Source: Paracoccaceae bacterium Fryx2 (GTDB taxonomy: Bacteria; Pseudomonadota; Alphaproteobacteria; Rhodobacterales; Rhodobacteraceae). From it: a DNA stretch of 64,000 bases. Of the stretch, positions 1-8,908 are shown piece by piece (the first letter of the stretch is position 1; each line of letters starts with the position of its first letter). Below the pieces are notes generated by a model. It did no database searches. It saw only the letters and a list, made by a program, of their open reading frames with translations, and had not been told where the DNA came from. The position numbers and the translations under genes were made by a program. Where the stretch lies: positions 62,001 through 126,000 of the forward strand of contig JAVSGI010000003.1 in the NCBI GenBank assembly GCA_032334235.1, given 5' to 3'.

Positions 1-161
1 TCCGCCCAGATCATCAGCATCGGGCAGTCGGTCAGGGCGGTGATGACATAGTCAAGCATGTGCCGTTGCATCCCGGTTTCGGCCCCCGGCACGAAATCGA
101 ACCGCGTGACATGCACCCGGTCGTCATTGATCATCAAAGTGGCTGTGCAGGAAGGACGCAT
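1..161 (-). CDS. Cupin-fold protein, C-terminal part outside window
   Basis: The first 53 residues of a minus-strand gene are visible; the rest runs off the left edge. The stretch 'VTRFDFVPGAETGMQRH' followed by 'DYVITALTD' matches the entry to a small single-domain cupin barrel of the kind found beside beta-alanine catabolic genes (BauB-like). These cupins bind a metal through histidines; one candidate (the H of 'QRH') is seen, the others would lie outside. ATG at 161 is the first in-frame start; a second ATG is at codon 10. It is in the same direction as the transaminase gene, which ends the shared transcription unit upstream (266), so co-expression is plausible. The exact substrate cannot be told from this fragment. 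Confidence 0.6.
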   Translation of the reverse strand, partial: MRPSCTATLMINDDRVHVTRFDFVPGAETGMQRHMLDYVITALTDCPMLMIWA

Positions 162-238
162 GTCTTCGGTCCGGGTTGGGCAGGAAGACTGATACCAGAA
201 CGGAATCAATGACCTGCGGGTGTTTCTTGAAGTGGCGG

Positions 239-258
239 GGCCGGGGTCGCCCCCGGCC
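239..258 (-). terminator. GC-rich hairpin after the transaminase gene
   Basis: An 8-bp perfect stem (239-246 with 251-258, 4-nt loop) lies just past the transaminase stop at 266. There is no U-run on the minus strand, so termination is uncertain; it may be only an RNA-stabilising hairpin. Confidence 0.3.
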
Positions 259-265
259 CGGCCGG

Positions 266-1594
266 TCACGGCAGAGTTTTCAGCACATCCGCCAGCGTGC
301 CGACCAAGGTGTCGATTTCGGGTTTCGACACGATCAGCGGCGGGCTCATCGCGATGATGTCGCCGGTGGTGCGGATCAGGATGCCCTTGTCATAGGCGCG
401 CAGGAACGCCTCGAACGCCCGCTTGGTAGGCTCGCCCGCAATGCCTTCCAACTCCACCGCTCCGATCAGCCCCAGATTGCGGATGTCGATCACATGCGGC
501 AGGCCGCGCAGCGAATGCAGCGCCGCCTCCCAGTAGGGCGCCATGTCGGCGGCGCGCTGGAACAGCCCTTCTTCCTTGTAGATCTCCAGCGTCGCGATCC
601 CGGCGGCGCTGGCAATCGGGTTGCCGGAATAGGTGTAGCCGTGGAACAGCTCGATCATGTGTTCCGGGCCCTGCATGAAGGCGTCGTGGATGTCGGCGGT
701 GGTCAGCACCGCCCCCATCGGAATCACGCCGTTGGTCAGGCCCTTGGCAGTGGTCATCATGTCGGGCAGCACATCGAAATGCTGCGACGCAAAGGCCGAC
801 CCCAGCCGCCCGAAGCCGGTGATCACCTCGTCGAAGATCAGGAGGATGCCGTGCTTCTTGGTGATCGCGCGCAGCTTTTCCAGATAGCCCACGGGGGGCA
901 CCAGCACCCCGGTCGATCCCGCCACCGGCTCGACGATCACCGCCGCGATGGTTTCCGCGCCATGCAGCGCCACGATGCGCTCCAGCTCGTCCGCCAGGTT
1001 GGCGCCATGCTCGGGCTGCCCCCTCGACCAGGCGTTCAGCGCGGGCAGATGGGTGTGGGGCATGTGGTCCACCCCGCCCAGCAGCGTGCCGAACACCTTG
1101 CGGTTGCTGACGATGCCCCCGACCGAGATGCCGCCGAAGTTGACCCCGTGATAGCCGCGCTCGCGCCCGATCAGCCGGGTCCGCGCGCCCTCGCCCCGCG
1201 CCCGGTGATAGGCGATCGCCAGCTTCAGCGCGGTTTCAACCGACTCGGACCCCGAGTTGGTGTAGAACACATGCTCGATGCCCTTGGGTGCAATCTCGAT
1301 GATCCGGTTCGCCAGTTCGAACGCCACCGGGTGGCCCATCTGGAAGGCCGGCGCATAATCGAGTTCCGCCGCCTGACGGGCAATCGCCTCGGTGATCTTC
1401 GGACGGCAATGGCCTGCGTTGCAGCACCACAGCCCCGCCGTGCCGTCCAGCACCTGCCGCCCGTCGCTGGTGGTGTAGTGCATGTCCCTGGCACCGACGA
1501 ACATGCGCGGCGACTTCTTGAACTGCCGGTTCGCGGTGAACGGCATCCAGAACGCGTTCAGGTCGTTCGGCGTGGGCTTGCGATCAAGCGCCAT
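266..1594 (-). CDS. bauA: Omega-amino acid (beta-alanine):pyruvate transaminase
   Basis: This 442-residue class III PLP-dependent aminotransferase moves the amino group of beta-alanine or similar omega-amino acids to pyruvate, giving malonate semialdehyde and alanine. The PLP-binding signature is complete: 'YTNSGSESVETALK' (111-124, phosphate cup), 'GRERGYHG' (143-150), 'IFDEVITGFGR' (253-263, D255 contacts the ring nitrogen) and 'TTAKGLTNG' with Schiff-base lysine K284. Overall it closely follows the Pseudomonas omega-amino acid:pyruvate enzyme, including 'FWMPFTANRQF' at the N-terminus and 'HGYTYSGNP'. Beta-alanine is the end product of reductive uracil breakdown, so its position near preA/preT and beside a RutR-like regulator fits a pyrimidine catabolic role. 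It is divergent from that regulator and a palindrome lies between them. Confidence 0.9.
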   Translation of the reverse strand: MALDRKPTPNDLNAFWMPFTANRQFKKSPRMFVGARDMHYTTSDGRQVLDGTAGLWCCNAGHCRPKITEAIARQAAELDYAPAFQMGHPVAFELANRIIEIAPKGIEHVFYTNSGSESVETALKLAIAYHRARGEGARTRLIGRERGYHGVNFGGISVGGIVSNRKVFGTLLGGVDHMPHTHLPALNAWSRGQPEHGANLADELERIVALHGAETIAAVIVEPVAGSTGVLVPPVGYLEKLRAITKKHGILLIFDEVITGFGRLGSAFASQHFDVLPDMMTTAKGLTNGVIPMGAVLTTADIHDAFMQGPEHMIELFHGYTYSGNPIASAAGIATLEIYKEEGLFQRAADMAPYWEAALHSLRGLPHVIDIRNLGLIGAVELEGIAGEPTKRAFEAFLRAYDKGILIRTTGDIIAMSPPLIVSKPEIDTLVGTLADVLKTLP

Positions 1595-1644
1595 CTGGGT
1601 CTCTCCCGGGTTGTGGCCTGCCGGGCGGGGCGGGCCATGGTGGC

Positions 1645-1658
1645 TGACCAGATGGTCA
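1645..1658. promoter_or_regulatory. RutR-type operator palindrome
   Basis: The 14-bp sequence TGACCAGATGGTCA is a perfect 6-bp palindrome around a 2-bp centre, and closely matches the known RutR operator of E. coli (TTGACCA-NN-TGGTCAA). It lies between the divergent bauA-like transaminase (start 1594) and the RutR-like TetR gene (start 1817), about 51 bp upstream of the transaminase start. The natural reading is that the adjacent regulator represses the transaminase, and perhaps itself, unless a pyrimidine ligand is present. Confidence 0.7.
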
Positions 1659-1816
1659 AGGAAACGCTAGCACCGCGCCAACGCCAGTCAAGGGCCGTTG
1701 CCGTGCCATTCGGTTTGCATCCTGCCCCGTTTTCCGGCAAGCCTTCGGTCCTGACTGCGGCGTGGACTGGTCTGTCCACGACTTTATTCGCACCCAGCCC
1801 CGCCCGAGGAGCCCGG

Positions 1817-2431
1817 ATGACCCAACCCCGCCCCCAGACCCGCATCCGGGCCCGCAATTCGCAGACCATCCTCGATGCCGCGCTGGAGGTGTTTTCGCAG
1901 CACGGCTTTCGCGGCGCCACGCTGGACCAGATTGCCGAGGTTGCGGGGCTGTCGAAACCGAACCTGCTCTATTACTTCCCGTCGAAAGAGGCGATCCACG
2001 TCACGCTGCTGAAGCAGTTGATGGAAACCTGGCTCGACCCGCTGCGCGACCTGGACCCCGCAGGCGACCCGGTCGCGGAAATCCTGACCTATGTTCACCG
2101 CAAGCTGGCGATAAGCCGCGACTACCCGCGCGAAAGCCGGCTGTTCGCCAACGAGATCCTGCAGGGCGCGCCGCGCATGGGCGATGCCATCGCGGGCGAG
2201 CTGACCGCTCTGGTGCAGGAAAAGGCAGGTGTGCTGCAGGGCTGGATGGACCAGGGCCGGATCGCCCGGCTGCATCCGGTGCATCTGGTGTTCTCGATCT
2301 GGGCGCTGACCCAGCATTACGCCGATTTCGACACGCAGGTGCGCGCCGTGCTGGGCCCGGAGGGCGCCGACCCCTACCCCGAGGCCGGGCGCTACCTCGA
2401 CACCCTGTTCCGCCGCCTGCTGCAGCCCTGA
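1817..2431 (+). CDS. rutR: RutR-like TetR-family regulator of pyrimidine use
   Basis: A 204-residue TetR/AcrR-family repressor. The N-terminal HTH spans about residues 15-60 ('ILDAALEVFSQHGFRG', 'DQIAEVAGLSKPNLLYYF'), followed by an all-alpha ligand domain. The core 'SKPNLLYYFPSKEA', 'KLAISRDYPRESRLF', 'LHPVHLVFSIWALTQHYAD' tracks the E. coli RutR sequence, which binds uracil/thymine. ATG 1817 is chosen because it is preceded by a GAGGA Shine-Dalgarno and the conserved domain begins soon after; an open frame continues upstream but lies over the divergent gene. It is divergent from the transaminase with a RutR-type palindrome between them, and preA/preT lie a few kb away, so it is likely the local regulator of pyrimidine catabolism. 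Confidence 0.85.
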   Translation: MTQPRPQTRIRARNSQTILDAALEVFSQHGFRGATLDQIAEVAGLSKPNLLYYFPSKEAIHVTLLKQLMETWLDPLRDLDPAGDPVAEILTYVHRKLAISRDYPRESRLFANEILQGAPRMGDAIAGELTALVQEKAGVLQGWMDQGRIARLHPVHLVFSIWALTQHYADFDTQVRAVLGPEGADPYPEAGRYLDTLFRRLLQP

Positions 2432-2482
2432 GCCGTCAGGCGGACCTGATCCCGCGCCGCCAGGCGACCGGACCCCGCGCTG

Positions 2483-3487
2483 TCAGGCCACCCGCACCCC
2501 GCGCCGGATACCCTCCAGCACCTCGGCCGCAAGCGCGAAGGACCGCAGCCGCGCCACGGGGTCGTGAATCATTCCCGTGACGATCACCTCGTCGGGCTGG
2601 TGGCGGGCGATCAGCCGCTGCAGCGCCGCCGAGACCGTGGCGGGCGAGCCGGTGGCCGAACAGGCCAGCGCCTCCTCCACCCCCGCCAGCACCGGCGGCG
2701 CGACATGGTCGCGGATGTCGCTGACCGGGCGCGGCAGCTTGCCCGGCTTCCCCGAGCGCAGCCGCGCAAAGGCCAGTTGCTGCGAGCTGCGCAGAAACCG
2801 CGCCTCGTCGTCGCTGTCGGCGACACAGACCCCCGCCGCCATCATGAAATACGGCCGCGCCAGATGCGTCGAGGGACGGAAGGTCTGCCGGTAGGTCGCC
2901 GCCGCATCCGCCAGCATCGCCGGGGCGAAATGCGAAGCAAAGGCATAGGGCAGCCCCAGATAGGCCGCCAGCTGCGCGCCATAGAGGCTCGACCCCAGGA
3001 TCCACACAGGCACATGCGTGCCCGTGCCCGGCACCGCCCGGATGCGCCCCTCGCCCGGGTCGCCGAAATAGCCGATCAGCTCCATCACGTCCTGCGGGAA
3101 GGTGTCGCCCGCATCCATGTGCCGCCGGAGCGCCCGTGCCGTCGCCATGTCGGTACCCGGCGCGCGGCCAAGGCCAAGGTCGATCCGCCCCGGATAGAGC
3201 GTGGCGAGCGTGCCGAACTGCTCGGCGATCACCAGCGGCGCATGGTTCGGCAGCATGATCCCGCCCGCCCCGACCCGGATCGTCTTCGTCCCGCCCGCGA
3301 CATGCCCGATCACCACCGCCGTCGCCGCACTGGCGATGCCCGGCATGTTGTGATGCTCGGCCAGCCAGAAGCGGTGATACCCCAGCGCCTCGGCCTGCCG
3401 CGCCAGCGCCAGCGTCCCGGCCAGCGCCTGGGCGGCATCCGAGCCTTCGGACACCGGCGAAAGATCGAGAATCGAATAGTGCTGCAT
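2483..3487 (-). CDS. Luciferase-like (LLM class) flavin-dependent oxidoreductase
   Basis: A 334-residue TIM-barrel protein of the bacterial luciferase-like superfamily, the YhbW/MsnO8 type. Typical motifs are '[18 protein letters not shown]' near residues 36-53, '[20 protein letters not shown]' (73-92), '[14 protein letters not shown]' (98-111) and 'PVWILGSS'. Members use FMNH2 and O2 to oxidise small organic molecules; the substrate of this one cannot be read from sequence. It is a single gene convergent with the rutR-like gene (51-bp gap) and starts at an ATG with GAGGGG upstream. The IS5-family element begins 72 bp upstream of the start and may have displaced its promoter. Confidence 0.8.
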   Translation of the reverse strand: MQHYSILDLSPVSEGSDAAQALAGTLALARQAEALGYHRFWLAEHHNMPGIASAATAVVIGHVAGGTKTIRVGAGGIMLPNHAPLVIAEQFGTLATLYPGRIDLGLGRAPGTDMATARALRRHMDAGDTFPQDVMELIGYFGDPGEGRIRAVPGTGTHVPVWILGSSLYGAQLAAYLGLPYAFASHFAPAMLADAAATYRQTFRPSTHLARPYFMMAAGVCVADSDDEARFLRSSQQLAFARLRSGKPGKLPRPVSDIRDHVAPPVLAGVEEALACSATGSPATVSAALQRLIARHQPDEVIVTGMIHDPVARLRSFALAAEVLEGIRRGVRVA

Positions 3488-3559
3488 CGTGAGACCCCTC
3501 AGGTTGCCCCGATATGGGGCGTGGGGGCGGGAAAGGGAACAACCGGGTGGTCATATGTG

Positions 3560-4869
3560 GGGCACCTCGATTTTTGACTGTTTTCGCGGCAACGGCATAG
3601 CAGGTTCTGCCCGAAGCGCGGCAGCGACCTTCAGCTGACCGATTGTTGCCTTGGTTTTTATGATCTGCCGCCCATTTCGCCTCGCGGACCTTCGGTTCAG
3701 GGCCGTTTTTAGCGATGCGCGGGGCGATCTGCGTCCTTGGCCGACCGTTTTCAGGCTGGGTGCGGGTTGATGCGACCCAGTTGGCCGAGGCGGCGCATGT
3801 TGTAGGCGAGATTCTTCATGCCGACTTTGGCCTTCGCCCGCACCAAGCCGATGGTGCGCACCAGGGTGCCGCCCATGTCGTTGGCCTGCGCGCCGAAGAT
3901 GTGCTCAACCCGGACCCGCACGGTGGATTTGGTGCGGTTGCTGCCCTTGGCCTGGTCGGTCAGCGGCTTGCCCCGATTGCCCTTGCGGTGGATGTGGCTT
4001 TTCAGTTTTAAGGCGCGGAGTTTGGCCTCCATCTCCTCGGACCGATAAGCAGCATCCGCCCACACGCCAGACCCGGTGTTGCCCTGCATCAGCAGATGAT
4101 CCACTGCCTGGCTGTCATGCACAGCGGCGTCGGTGACGTGGTAGCGCCGGACCAGCTTATGCGTGCGGTCCACATTCACATGGTTCTTGTAGCCGTAGTG
4201 GCTCTTGCCGTGCTTTTTCGTCCAACGTGCGTCCACATCCTTTTGCACCCGTTTCGCTGGCTTATCAGCCCAATCCTCGGGGACCTCGCCCTTCTTGATC
4301 GTTGCGTTTTCATCGCGCGTGTTGTGATTGCGCGGCACCGGCACGATGGAGGCGTCCAGGATCTGACCGCCGCGCGCAATGTAGCCCCGCCGCGCCAAAT
4401 GACCGTCAAACAACCCGAACAACTCCTCCACCTTGCCGGCCTGCGCCAGCGCATCGCGATACAGCCACACCGTCTTGGCGTCGGGCACCCGGTCACCAAG
4501 GCCCAACCCCAGGAAGCGCATAAAGGAAAGCCGGTCGCGGACCTGATATTCGATCTGATCATCCGACAGGTTGTAAAGCGCGCTCAGAACCAGCGTCTTG
4601 AACATCAGCACCGCATCTATCGGCTTGCGCCCCGCGCGGGACTTGCGATCCGCAACAGGCTTGCGCCAGACCCGCTCAAGAGCCGGACGAAACTCCTCCC
4701 ACGGCACGACGGCATCAATTTCGACCAGCGGATCCCTTTTGGCATCGAGGCTCGCGTAACGGTCCGAAAGATCGAAAAAACCCATCTGCGCCATCGTTGC
4801 ATCCCCAATGCCAGTTCACTGTCTCACCATACCGAAGTGCGGGGGATGGGGCAATTTATAGAGGTGCCC
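3560..4869. mobile_element. IS5-family insertion sequence, complete
   Basis: A 1310-bp element with one transposase gene on the minus strand. The ends share a terminal inverted repeat GGGCACCTC (3560-3568 and, reversed, 4861-4869) with only partial similarity further inward. A 4-bp direct repeat TGTG flanks it (3556-3559 and 4870-4873), which fits the 4-bp duplications made by the IS5 subgroup. Both ends and an uninterrupted transposase suggest a recent, possibly active copy. Confidence 0.8.
3751..4794 (-). CDS. IS5-family transposase
   Basis: A 347-residue DDE transposase filling the IS5-family element. The N-terminal part ('DAKRDPLVEIDAVVPWEEF') and 'GRKPIDAVLMFKTLVLSALY' are typical of this family. 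The catalytic triad candidates are the D of 'GQILDASIV', the D of 'GVWADAAYRS' and the E of 'VRVEHIFG' (DDE order). No stop or frameshift is present and the length is normal, so it could be active. It is transcribed leftward from the right end of the element. Confidence 0.9.
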   Translation of the reverse strand: MAQMGFFDLSDRYASLDAKRDPLVEIDAVVPWEEFRPALERVWRKPVADRKSRAGRKPIDAVLMFKTLVLSALYNLSDDQIEYQVRDRLSFMRFLGLGLGDRVPDAKTVWLYRDALAQAGKVEELFGLFDGHLARRGYIARGGQILDASIVPVPRNHNTRDENATIKKGEVPEDWADKPAKRVQKDVDARWTKKHGKSHYGYKNHVNVDRTHKLVRRYHVTDAAVHDSQAVDHLLMQGNTGSGVWADAAYRSEEMEAKLRALKLKSHIHRKGNRGKPLTDQAKGSNRTKSTVRVRVEHIFGAQANDMGGTLVRTIGLVRAKAKVGMKNLAYNMRRLGQLGRINPHPA

Positions 4870-5027
4870 TGTGCTTGATCGGGGGGGGGGTGGGTTGGTG
4901 GGGAGCGGGGCTCTACCCTGTTTCACGATGGACGACCGCCGAGGTAGGAGTATACGGTTACCCCAAAGTTGCCAGTTAACATTGATGTGGCGTGCTGCGG
5001 TTAACTCTCCAAAATAAAGGCTAACAG

Positions 5028-6056
5028 ATGGCTGGAAGAAATCAGCATCACTTTTGGCAGGTCCTGCAACGGGGCTTCGGCATTGAACGTAAGCCAGGTT
5101 TTACCACGGTGTTTGCATATCAAAAAGGCAAGCCGCCTTTCAATGTTGGAACCAAAAATCTTGGGGCGGAACGGGATTTCTTTGATTTCGCTCCAGGGGA
5201 CGGGGCTGATGACCTGATCACAAAGACAGAGAATGATCTTCAAGGCCTCGTGAGGCATCTGCAAAACGGCGGCCATTTGGCAGAGGATCATACCGCCATG
5301 ATTGCACTTCTCATTGCTCACCTTGAAACCAGAACGAAGTTTCTTCGGCAACACCTTGCAGAAACGCTTTCAGACCTCACGGGTGGAATCTATAGCTGGT
5401 TTGCAGACCCACATATATTTCAGAAGATGATGAAGAGGCATGCATCTGATAGCTTCGCGGAGATAGACACTCAGCTTGCAAAGCACGTCTCAGATCCAAG
5501 CATTCGCGCTGCACTCAGGGGATTCATGATTGATAATATCGACCAGCTTGGTGCAAATGTGATTAAAACCGCTTCAGATAATGCAGCGGAAGCGATTAAG
5601 TCTCTGGCAGAAAAATTGCAGGGCATTGCCAAGCAATCTCATATCAAGGCAATACTAAACATTGAGCCCAATAACACCCGATCGAACCGATATCTGGATT
5701 TAAAGTATCGGACACAATCTAGATTCAGTGGAAATCTTATCTGTCCTGATACTATGGTTGCGTTCCTGACAGATCAAAAACCAAAGCCATTCCTTGATAT
5801 AGGTGACCAGCTAGAAGCTGTTTGGATTCCCCTCACCTCTGACCTGATGCTGATCGGGGAGAGTGGTGCCAGTGTGGATCGCACCCATCAGTCAGTCCTG
5901 CGCGTACTGGCGAGCACATCATATTCGACCTTCATTGCAAACTCAGATGCTCCTGATCTACGCAAACTGTCATCGCGCATCGGAAAGAATGCGGAAATCT
6001 TGTCCGCGACAGAGACTAAGGCAATTATGCGTGAAACTCTTTCGAGTCTGCTCTGA
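5028..6056 (+). CDS. DUF4238-like protein, foreign character
   Basis: A 342-residue protein in DNA visibly richer in A+T than the neighbours, with A/T-ending codons. The start 'QHHFWQVLQRGFG' resembles the opening 'HYVPRFYLRNF' of DUF4238 proteins, and 'LICPDTMVAFLTDQKP' with 'VWIPLTSDLMLIGE' fits their central segment. DUF4238 has no settled biochemical function; members often occur alone in variable regions, sometimes near defence genes. It lies between the IS5-family element and preA, cutting the pyrimidine cluster, so it probably arrived by transfer. The family call is by eye and moderate; no signal peptide or membrane segment is seen. Confidence 0.6.
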   Translation: MAGRNQHHFWQVLQRGFGIERKPGFTTVFAYQKGKPPFNVGTKNLGAERDFFDFAPGDGADDLITKTENDLQGLVRHLQNGGHLAEDHTAMIALLIAHLETRTKFLRQHLAETLSDLTGGIYSWFADPHIFQKMMKRHASDSFAEIDTQLAKHVSDPSIRAALRGFMIDNIDQLGANVIKTASDNAAEAIKSLAEKLQGIAKQSHIKAILNIEPNNTRSNRYLDLKYRTQSRFSGNLICPDTMVAFLTDQKPKPFLDIGDQLEAVWIPLTSDLMLIGESGASVDRTHQSVLRVLASTSYSTFIANSDAPDLRKLSSRIGKNAEILSATETKAIMRETLSSLL

Positions 6057-6114
6057 GCGAGATTTCGACGCCATGCCAGAGCCATTCTAGAATGACCTCT
6101 CGCTGCCCTCCCCC

Positions 6115-7416
6115 CTACTCCGCCGCCTGCGCGCTCGGGTTGTTGGGATGCGTCGTCCAGTTGGCATAGCCCGTGACCGTGCGCCCCGTGCGAGGGTCCA
6201 CGCTGCCCTGCGCCATCTCTTCCATGGTGATGCAGTTTTCCACCGGGCAGACGTTGACGCAAAGGTTGCAGGCGACGCATTCGTCGTCCTTCACGGTGAA
6301 CACCCGCTCGGGGCTCATCGCGATGGCCTGGTGGCTGGTGTCCTCGCAGGCGGCGTAGCAGCGGCCGCACTTGATGCAGAGGTCCTGGTCGATGCGGGCC
6401 TTGGTGACGTAGTTCAGGTTCAGGAACTGCCAGTCGGTGACGTTGGGCACCGCGCGGCCGACCAGGGGGGCCGGGCTGTCGAAGCCCTTGCTGTCGAGGT
6501 AGTCCGACAGGCCCGAAATCATCTCCTCCACGATCTTGAAGCCGTAGGTCATCACCGCGGTGCAGACCTGCACGTTGCCCGCCCCCAGCGCCATGAACTC
6601 GGCCGCGTCGCGCCAGGTCGTGACGCCGCCGATGCCCGAGATCGGCAGGCCGTGGGTTTCGGGGTTGCGGGCAATCTCGGCCACCATGTTCAGCGCGATC
6701 GGCTTTACCGCAGGGCCGCAATAGCCGCCGTGGGTGCCCTTGCCGTCGATCATCGGCTCGGGGCTGAAATCATCCAGATTCACCCCGGTGATCGAGTTGA
6801 TCGTGTTGATCAGCGACACCGCATCCGCCCCGCCACGCTTTGCCGCCTCGGCCGGCTTGCGGATATCCGACACGTTGGGGGTCAGCTTGACGATACAGGG
6901 CATCCGCGAATGGGTCTTGACCCAGCGGGTCACCATTTCGATGTATTCCGGCACCTGCCCCACGGCCGAGCCCATGCCGCGTTCGGCCATGCCGTGCGGG
7001 CAGCCGAAGTTCAGCTCCACCCCGTCGGCCTCGGTATCCTCGATCTGCTTGAGGATCGCCTTCCAGCTTTCCTCGTCGCAGGGCACCATCAGGCTGATGA
7101 CCAGCGCGCGGTCCTTCCAGTCGCGCTTGACCGCCTTGATCTCGCGCAGGTTGACCTCAAGCGGGCGGTCGGTGATCAGCTCGATGTTGTTCAGCCCCAG
7201 CAGGCGGCGGTCTGCCCCCCAGATCGCGCCGTAGCGCGGCCCGTTGACGTTGACCACCGGCGGCCCCTCGGCGCCCAGCGTCTTCCACACCACCCCGCCC
7301 CAGCCCGCCTGAAACGCGCGGCGCACGTTGTATTCCTTGTCGGTCGGCGGCGCAGAGGCCAGCCAGAACGGGTTGGGCGAATTGATTCCGATGAAATGCG
7401 AGGTCAGATCAGCCAT
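6115..7416 (-). CDS. preA: NAD-dependent dihydropyrimidine dehydrogenase, subunit PreA
   Basis: The catalytic FMN/Fe-S subunit that reduces uracil and thymine to their dihydro forms, first step of reductive pyrimidine breakdown. Residues 5-330 form a dihydroorotate-dehydrogenase-like barrel ('NPFWLASAPPT', 'GWGGVVWKT', 'ELNFGCPHGM', 'SGIGGVTTW'). The C-terminus holds two 4Fe-4S motifs: C347, C350, C353, C357 and C380, C383, C386, C390. The active-site loop reads GMGSAVGQ (148-154), as in bacterial two-subunit enzymes, whereas the mammalian fused enzyme has cysteine there. ATG 7416 is preferred (GGAGACC upstream; 433 aa); a longer frame to 7524 adds non-homologous residues. It lies downstream of preT, 130 bp away, same strand. 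Confidence 0.92.
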   Translation of the reverse strand: MADLTSHFIGINSPNPFWLASAPPTDKEYNVRRAFQAGWGGVVWKTLGAEGPPVVNVNGPRYGAIWGADRRLLGLNNIELITDRPLEVNLREIKAVKRDWKDRALVISLMVPCDEESWKAILKQIEDTEADGVELNFGCPHGMAERGMGSAVGQVPEYIEMVTRWVKTHSRMPCIVKLTPNVSDIRKPAEAAKRGGADAVSLINTINSITGVNLDDFSPEPMIDGKGTHGGYCGPAVKPIALNMVAEIARNPETHGLPISGIGGVTTWRDAAEFMALGAGNVQVCTAVMTYGFKIVEEMISGLSDYLDSKGFDSPAPLVGRAVPNVTDWQFLNLNYVTKARIDQDLCIKCGRCYAACEDTSHQAIAMSPERVFTVKDDECVACNLCVNVCPVENCITMEEMAQGSVDPRTGRTVTGYANWTTHPNNPSAQAAE

Positions 7417-7546
7417 CCGAAGGTCTCCTTGGCAGGGCGGGCGTCGCCGCGCACCGTTTCGCTGGAAGGGTGCGCAGCCCTGCGCACCGGGTTCATGGCC
7501 GGAGGTAAATGGCCCGGGGATCATGGCCGGGGCTCATGCACGGGGC

Positions 7547-8908
7547 TCATGCACGGGGGCCGGCCATCAGGCATTCGTGCATGTCCATCGCGGCATCGCG
7601 GCCCTCGGCCACGCCGGTCACCGTCAGGTCCTCGCCGCCCGTGGCGCAGTCGCCCCCGGCCCAGACTCCGGGCAGGCTGGTGCGCCCCGGCCCGGTGACG
7701 GCGATCTTGGCCCCGGCCAGCGCCAGCCCGTCGGGCGCGCCGGTCAGGGTCTGGCCGATCGCCTTGAACAGCTGGTCGGCGCGCAGCCGGAAGGTCTCGC
7801 CGGTTTCCTTCAGCCCGGTCAGCGTGTCCTCGGTATAGGCGAACTCCACCTCGCGCAGGACGGTCTGGCCATGCACCGGCTGCCCGTGCAGCGCCACCGG
7901 GGCGGCGTTGCAGATGATCCGCACCCCGCGCGCCGCCGCCAGTTCCTGCTCGTGTCCCGAGGCGCTCATCTTCCCCTGACCGCGACGGTAGACGATGGTG
8001 ACGTTTTCCGCCCCCAGCAATTTCGACTGCACGGCGGCATCGACCGCCGTCATGCCGCCGCCGATCACCACCACGTCGCGCCCGACCTCCAGCGCCCCGC
8101 GGTCCTGCGCCTGCCTCAGCTCCGCAATGAAATCGACCGCATTGCGGACATTCTTCATGTCCTCTCCCGGCACGCGCAGCGTGTTCACCCCGGACAGTCC
8201 GATTGCCAGGAACACCGCGTCATGCTCGGCGCGCAGGTCGTCGAGGCTCAGGTCGCGCCCCAGCATCCGCCCGGTCGAGATCCGTATCCCGCCGATCCGC
8301 AAGAGCCAGGCCACCTCGCGCTGGGCGAAATCGTTCGGGGTCTTGTAGGTGGCAATGCCGAATTCGTTCAGCCCGCCGGGTTTGCCGCGCGCATCGAAGA
8401 TCACCACCTCGTGCCCCAGCACCGCCAGCCGGTGCGCGCAGGCAAGGCCGGCGGGCCCCGCCCCGACCACCGCCACCGTGCGCCCGGTCGGTGCCGCCCG
8501 GGTGAAGGGGTGGATGCCCTTTTCCATCAGCACATCGGTGGCATGGCGCTGCAGGCGGCCGATCTCCACCGGCTTGCCCTCGGCGGCCTCGCGCACGCAG
8601 GCGGCCTCGCACAGCTGTTCGGTCGGGCAGACGCGGGCGCACATGCCGCCAAGGATGTTCTGCGCGAAAATGGTGCGGGCCGCCGCCTCGGATGTGCCGG
8701 TGGAGATCTGGCGGATGAACAGCGGGATGTCGATCGCGGTCGGGCAGGCCGTCACGCAGGGCGCGTCATGGCAGAAATAGCAGCGGTCCGCCGCCACCAG
8801 CGCCTCGTGCACGCCCATCGGCGGCTCCACGTCGCGAAAATTGTCACAATAGGCGCGGGCTGGCAGACGCCCCGGCACCACGCCGGGCGTAAGCGGGCTG
8901 TTGGTCAA
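7547..8908 (-). CDS. preT: NAD(P)-dependent dihydropyrimidine dehydrogenase, subunit PreT
   Basis: The electron-entry subunit pairing with PreA: it takes electrons from NAD(P)H by FAD and passes them over 4Fe-4S clusters. The N-terminus has the GltD-like cysteine sets 'RCYFCHDAPCVTACPTAID' and 'CARVCPTEQLCEAACVR'. An FAD-binding 'VAVVGAGPAGLACAHRLA' follows, then an NAD-binding 'VVVIGGGMTAVDAA', and the C-terminal 'GVWAGGDCATGGEDLTVTGV' closes the FAD site. The open frame reaches GTG 8917, but GGGGAGG sits directly against it; TTG 8908 has 8-nt spacing and is chosen. It heads a preT-preA operon, divergent from accB. Confidence 0.9.
   Translation of the reverse strand: MTNSPLTPGVVPGRLPARAYCDNFRDVEPPMGVHEALVAADRCYFCHDAPCVTACPTAIDIPLFIRQISTGTSEAAARTIFAQNILGGMCARVCPTEQLCEAACVREAAEGKPVEIGRLQRHATDVLMEKGIHPFTRAAPTGRTVAVVGAGPAGLACAHRLAVLGHEVVIFDARGKPGGLNEFGIATYKTPNDFAQREVAWLLRIGGIRISTGRMLGRDLSLDDLRAEHDAVFLAIGLSGVNTLRVPGEDMKNVRNAVDFIAELRQAQDRGALEVGRDVVVIGGGMTAVDAAVQSKLLGAENVTIVYRRGQGKMSASGHEQELAAARGVRIICNAAPVALHGQPVHGQTVLREVEFAYTEDTLTGLKETGETFRLRADQLFKAIGQTLTGAPDGLALAGAKIAVTGPGRTSLPGVWAGGDCATGGEDLTVTGVAEGRDAAMDMHECLMAGPRA

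Noticed and set aside
148-154. Loss of a catalytic cysteine in PreA (loop GMGSAVGQ, residue numbers)
   Set aside because: Bacterial two-subunit PreA proteins such as that of E. coli also have a valine at this place, so it is a family feature rather than a defect.
176-1816. Upstream extension of the TetR gene frame over the transaminase
   Set aside because: The extension is the antisense of a well-recognised transaminase; the regulator has its own ATG with a ribosome site at 1817.
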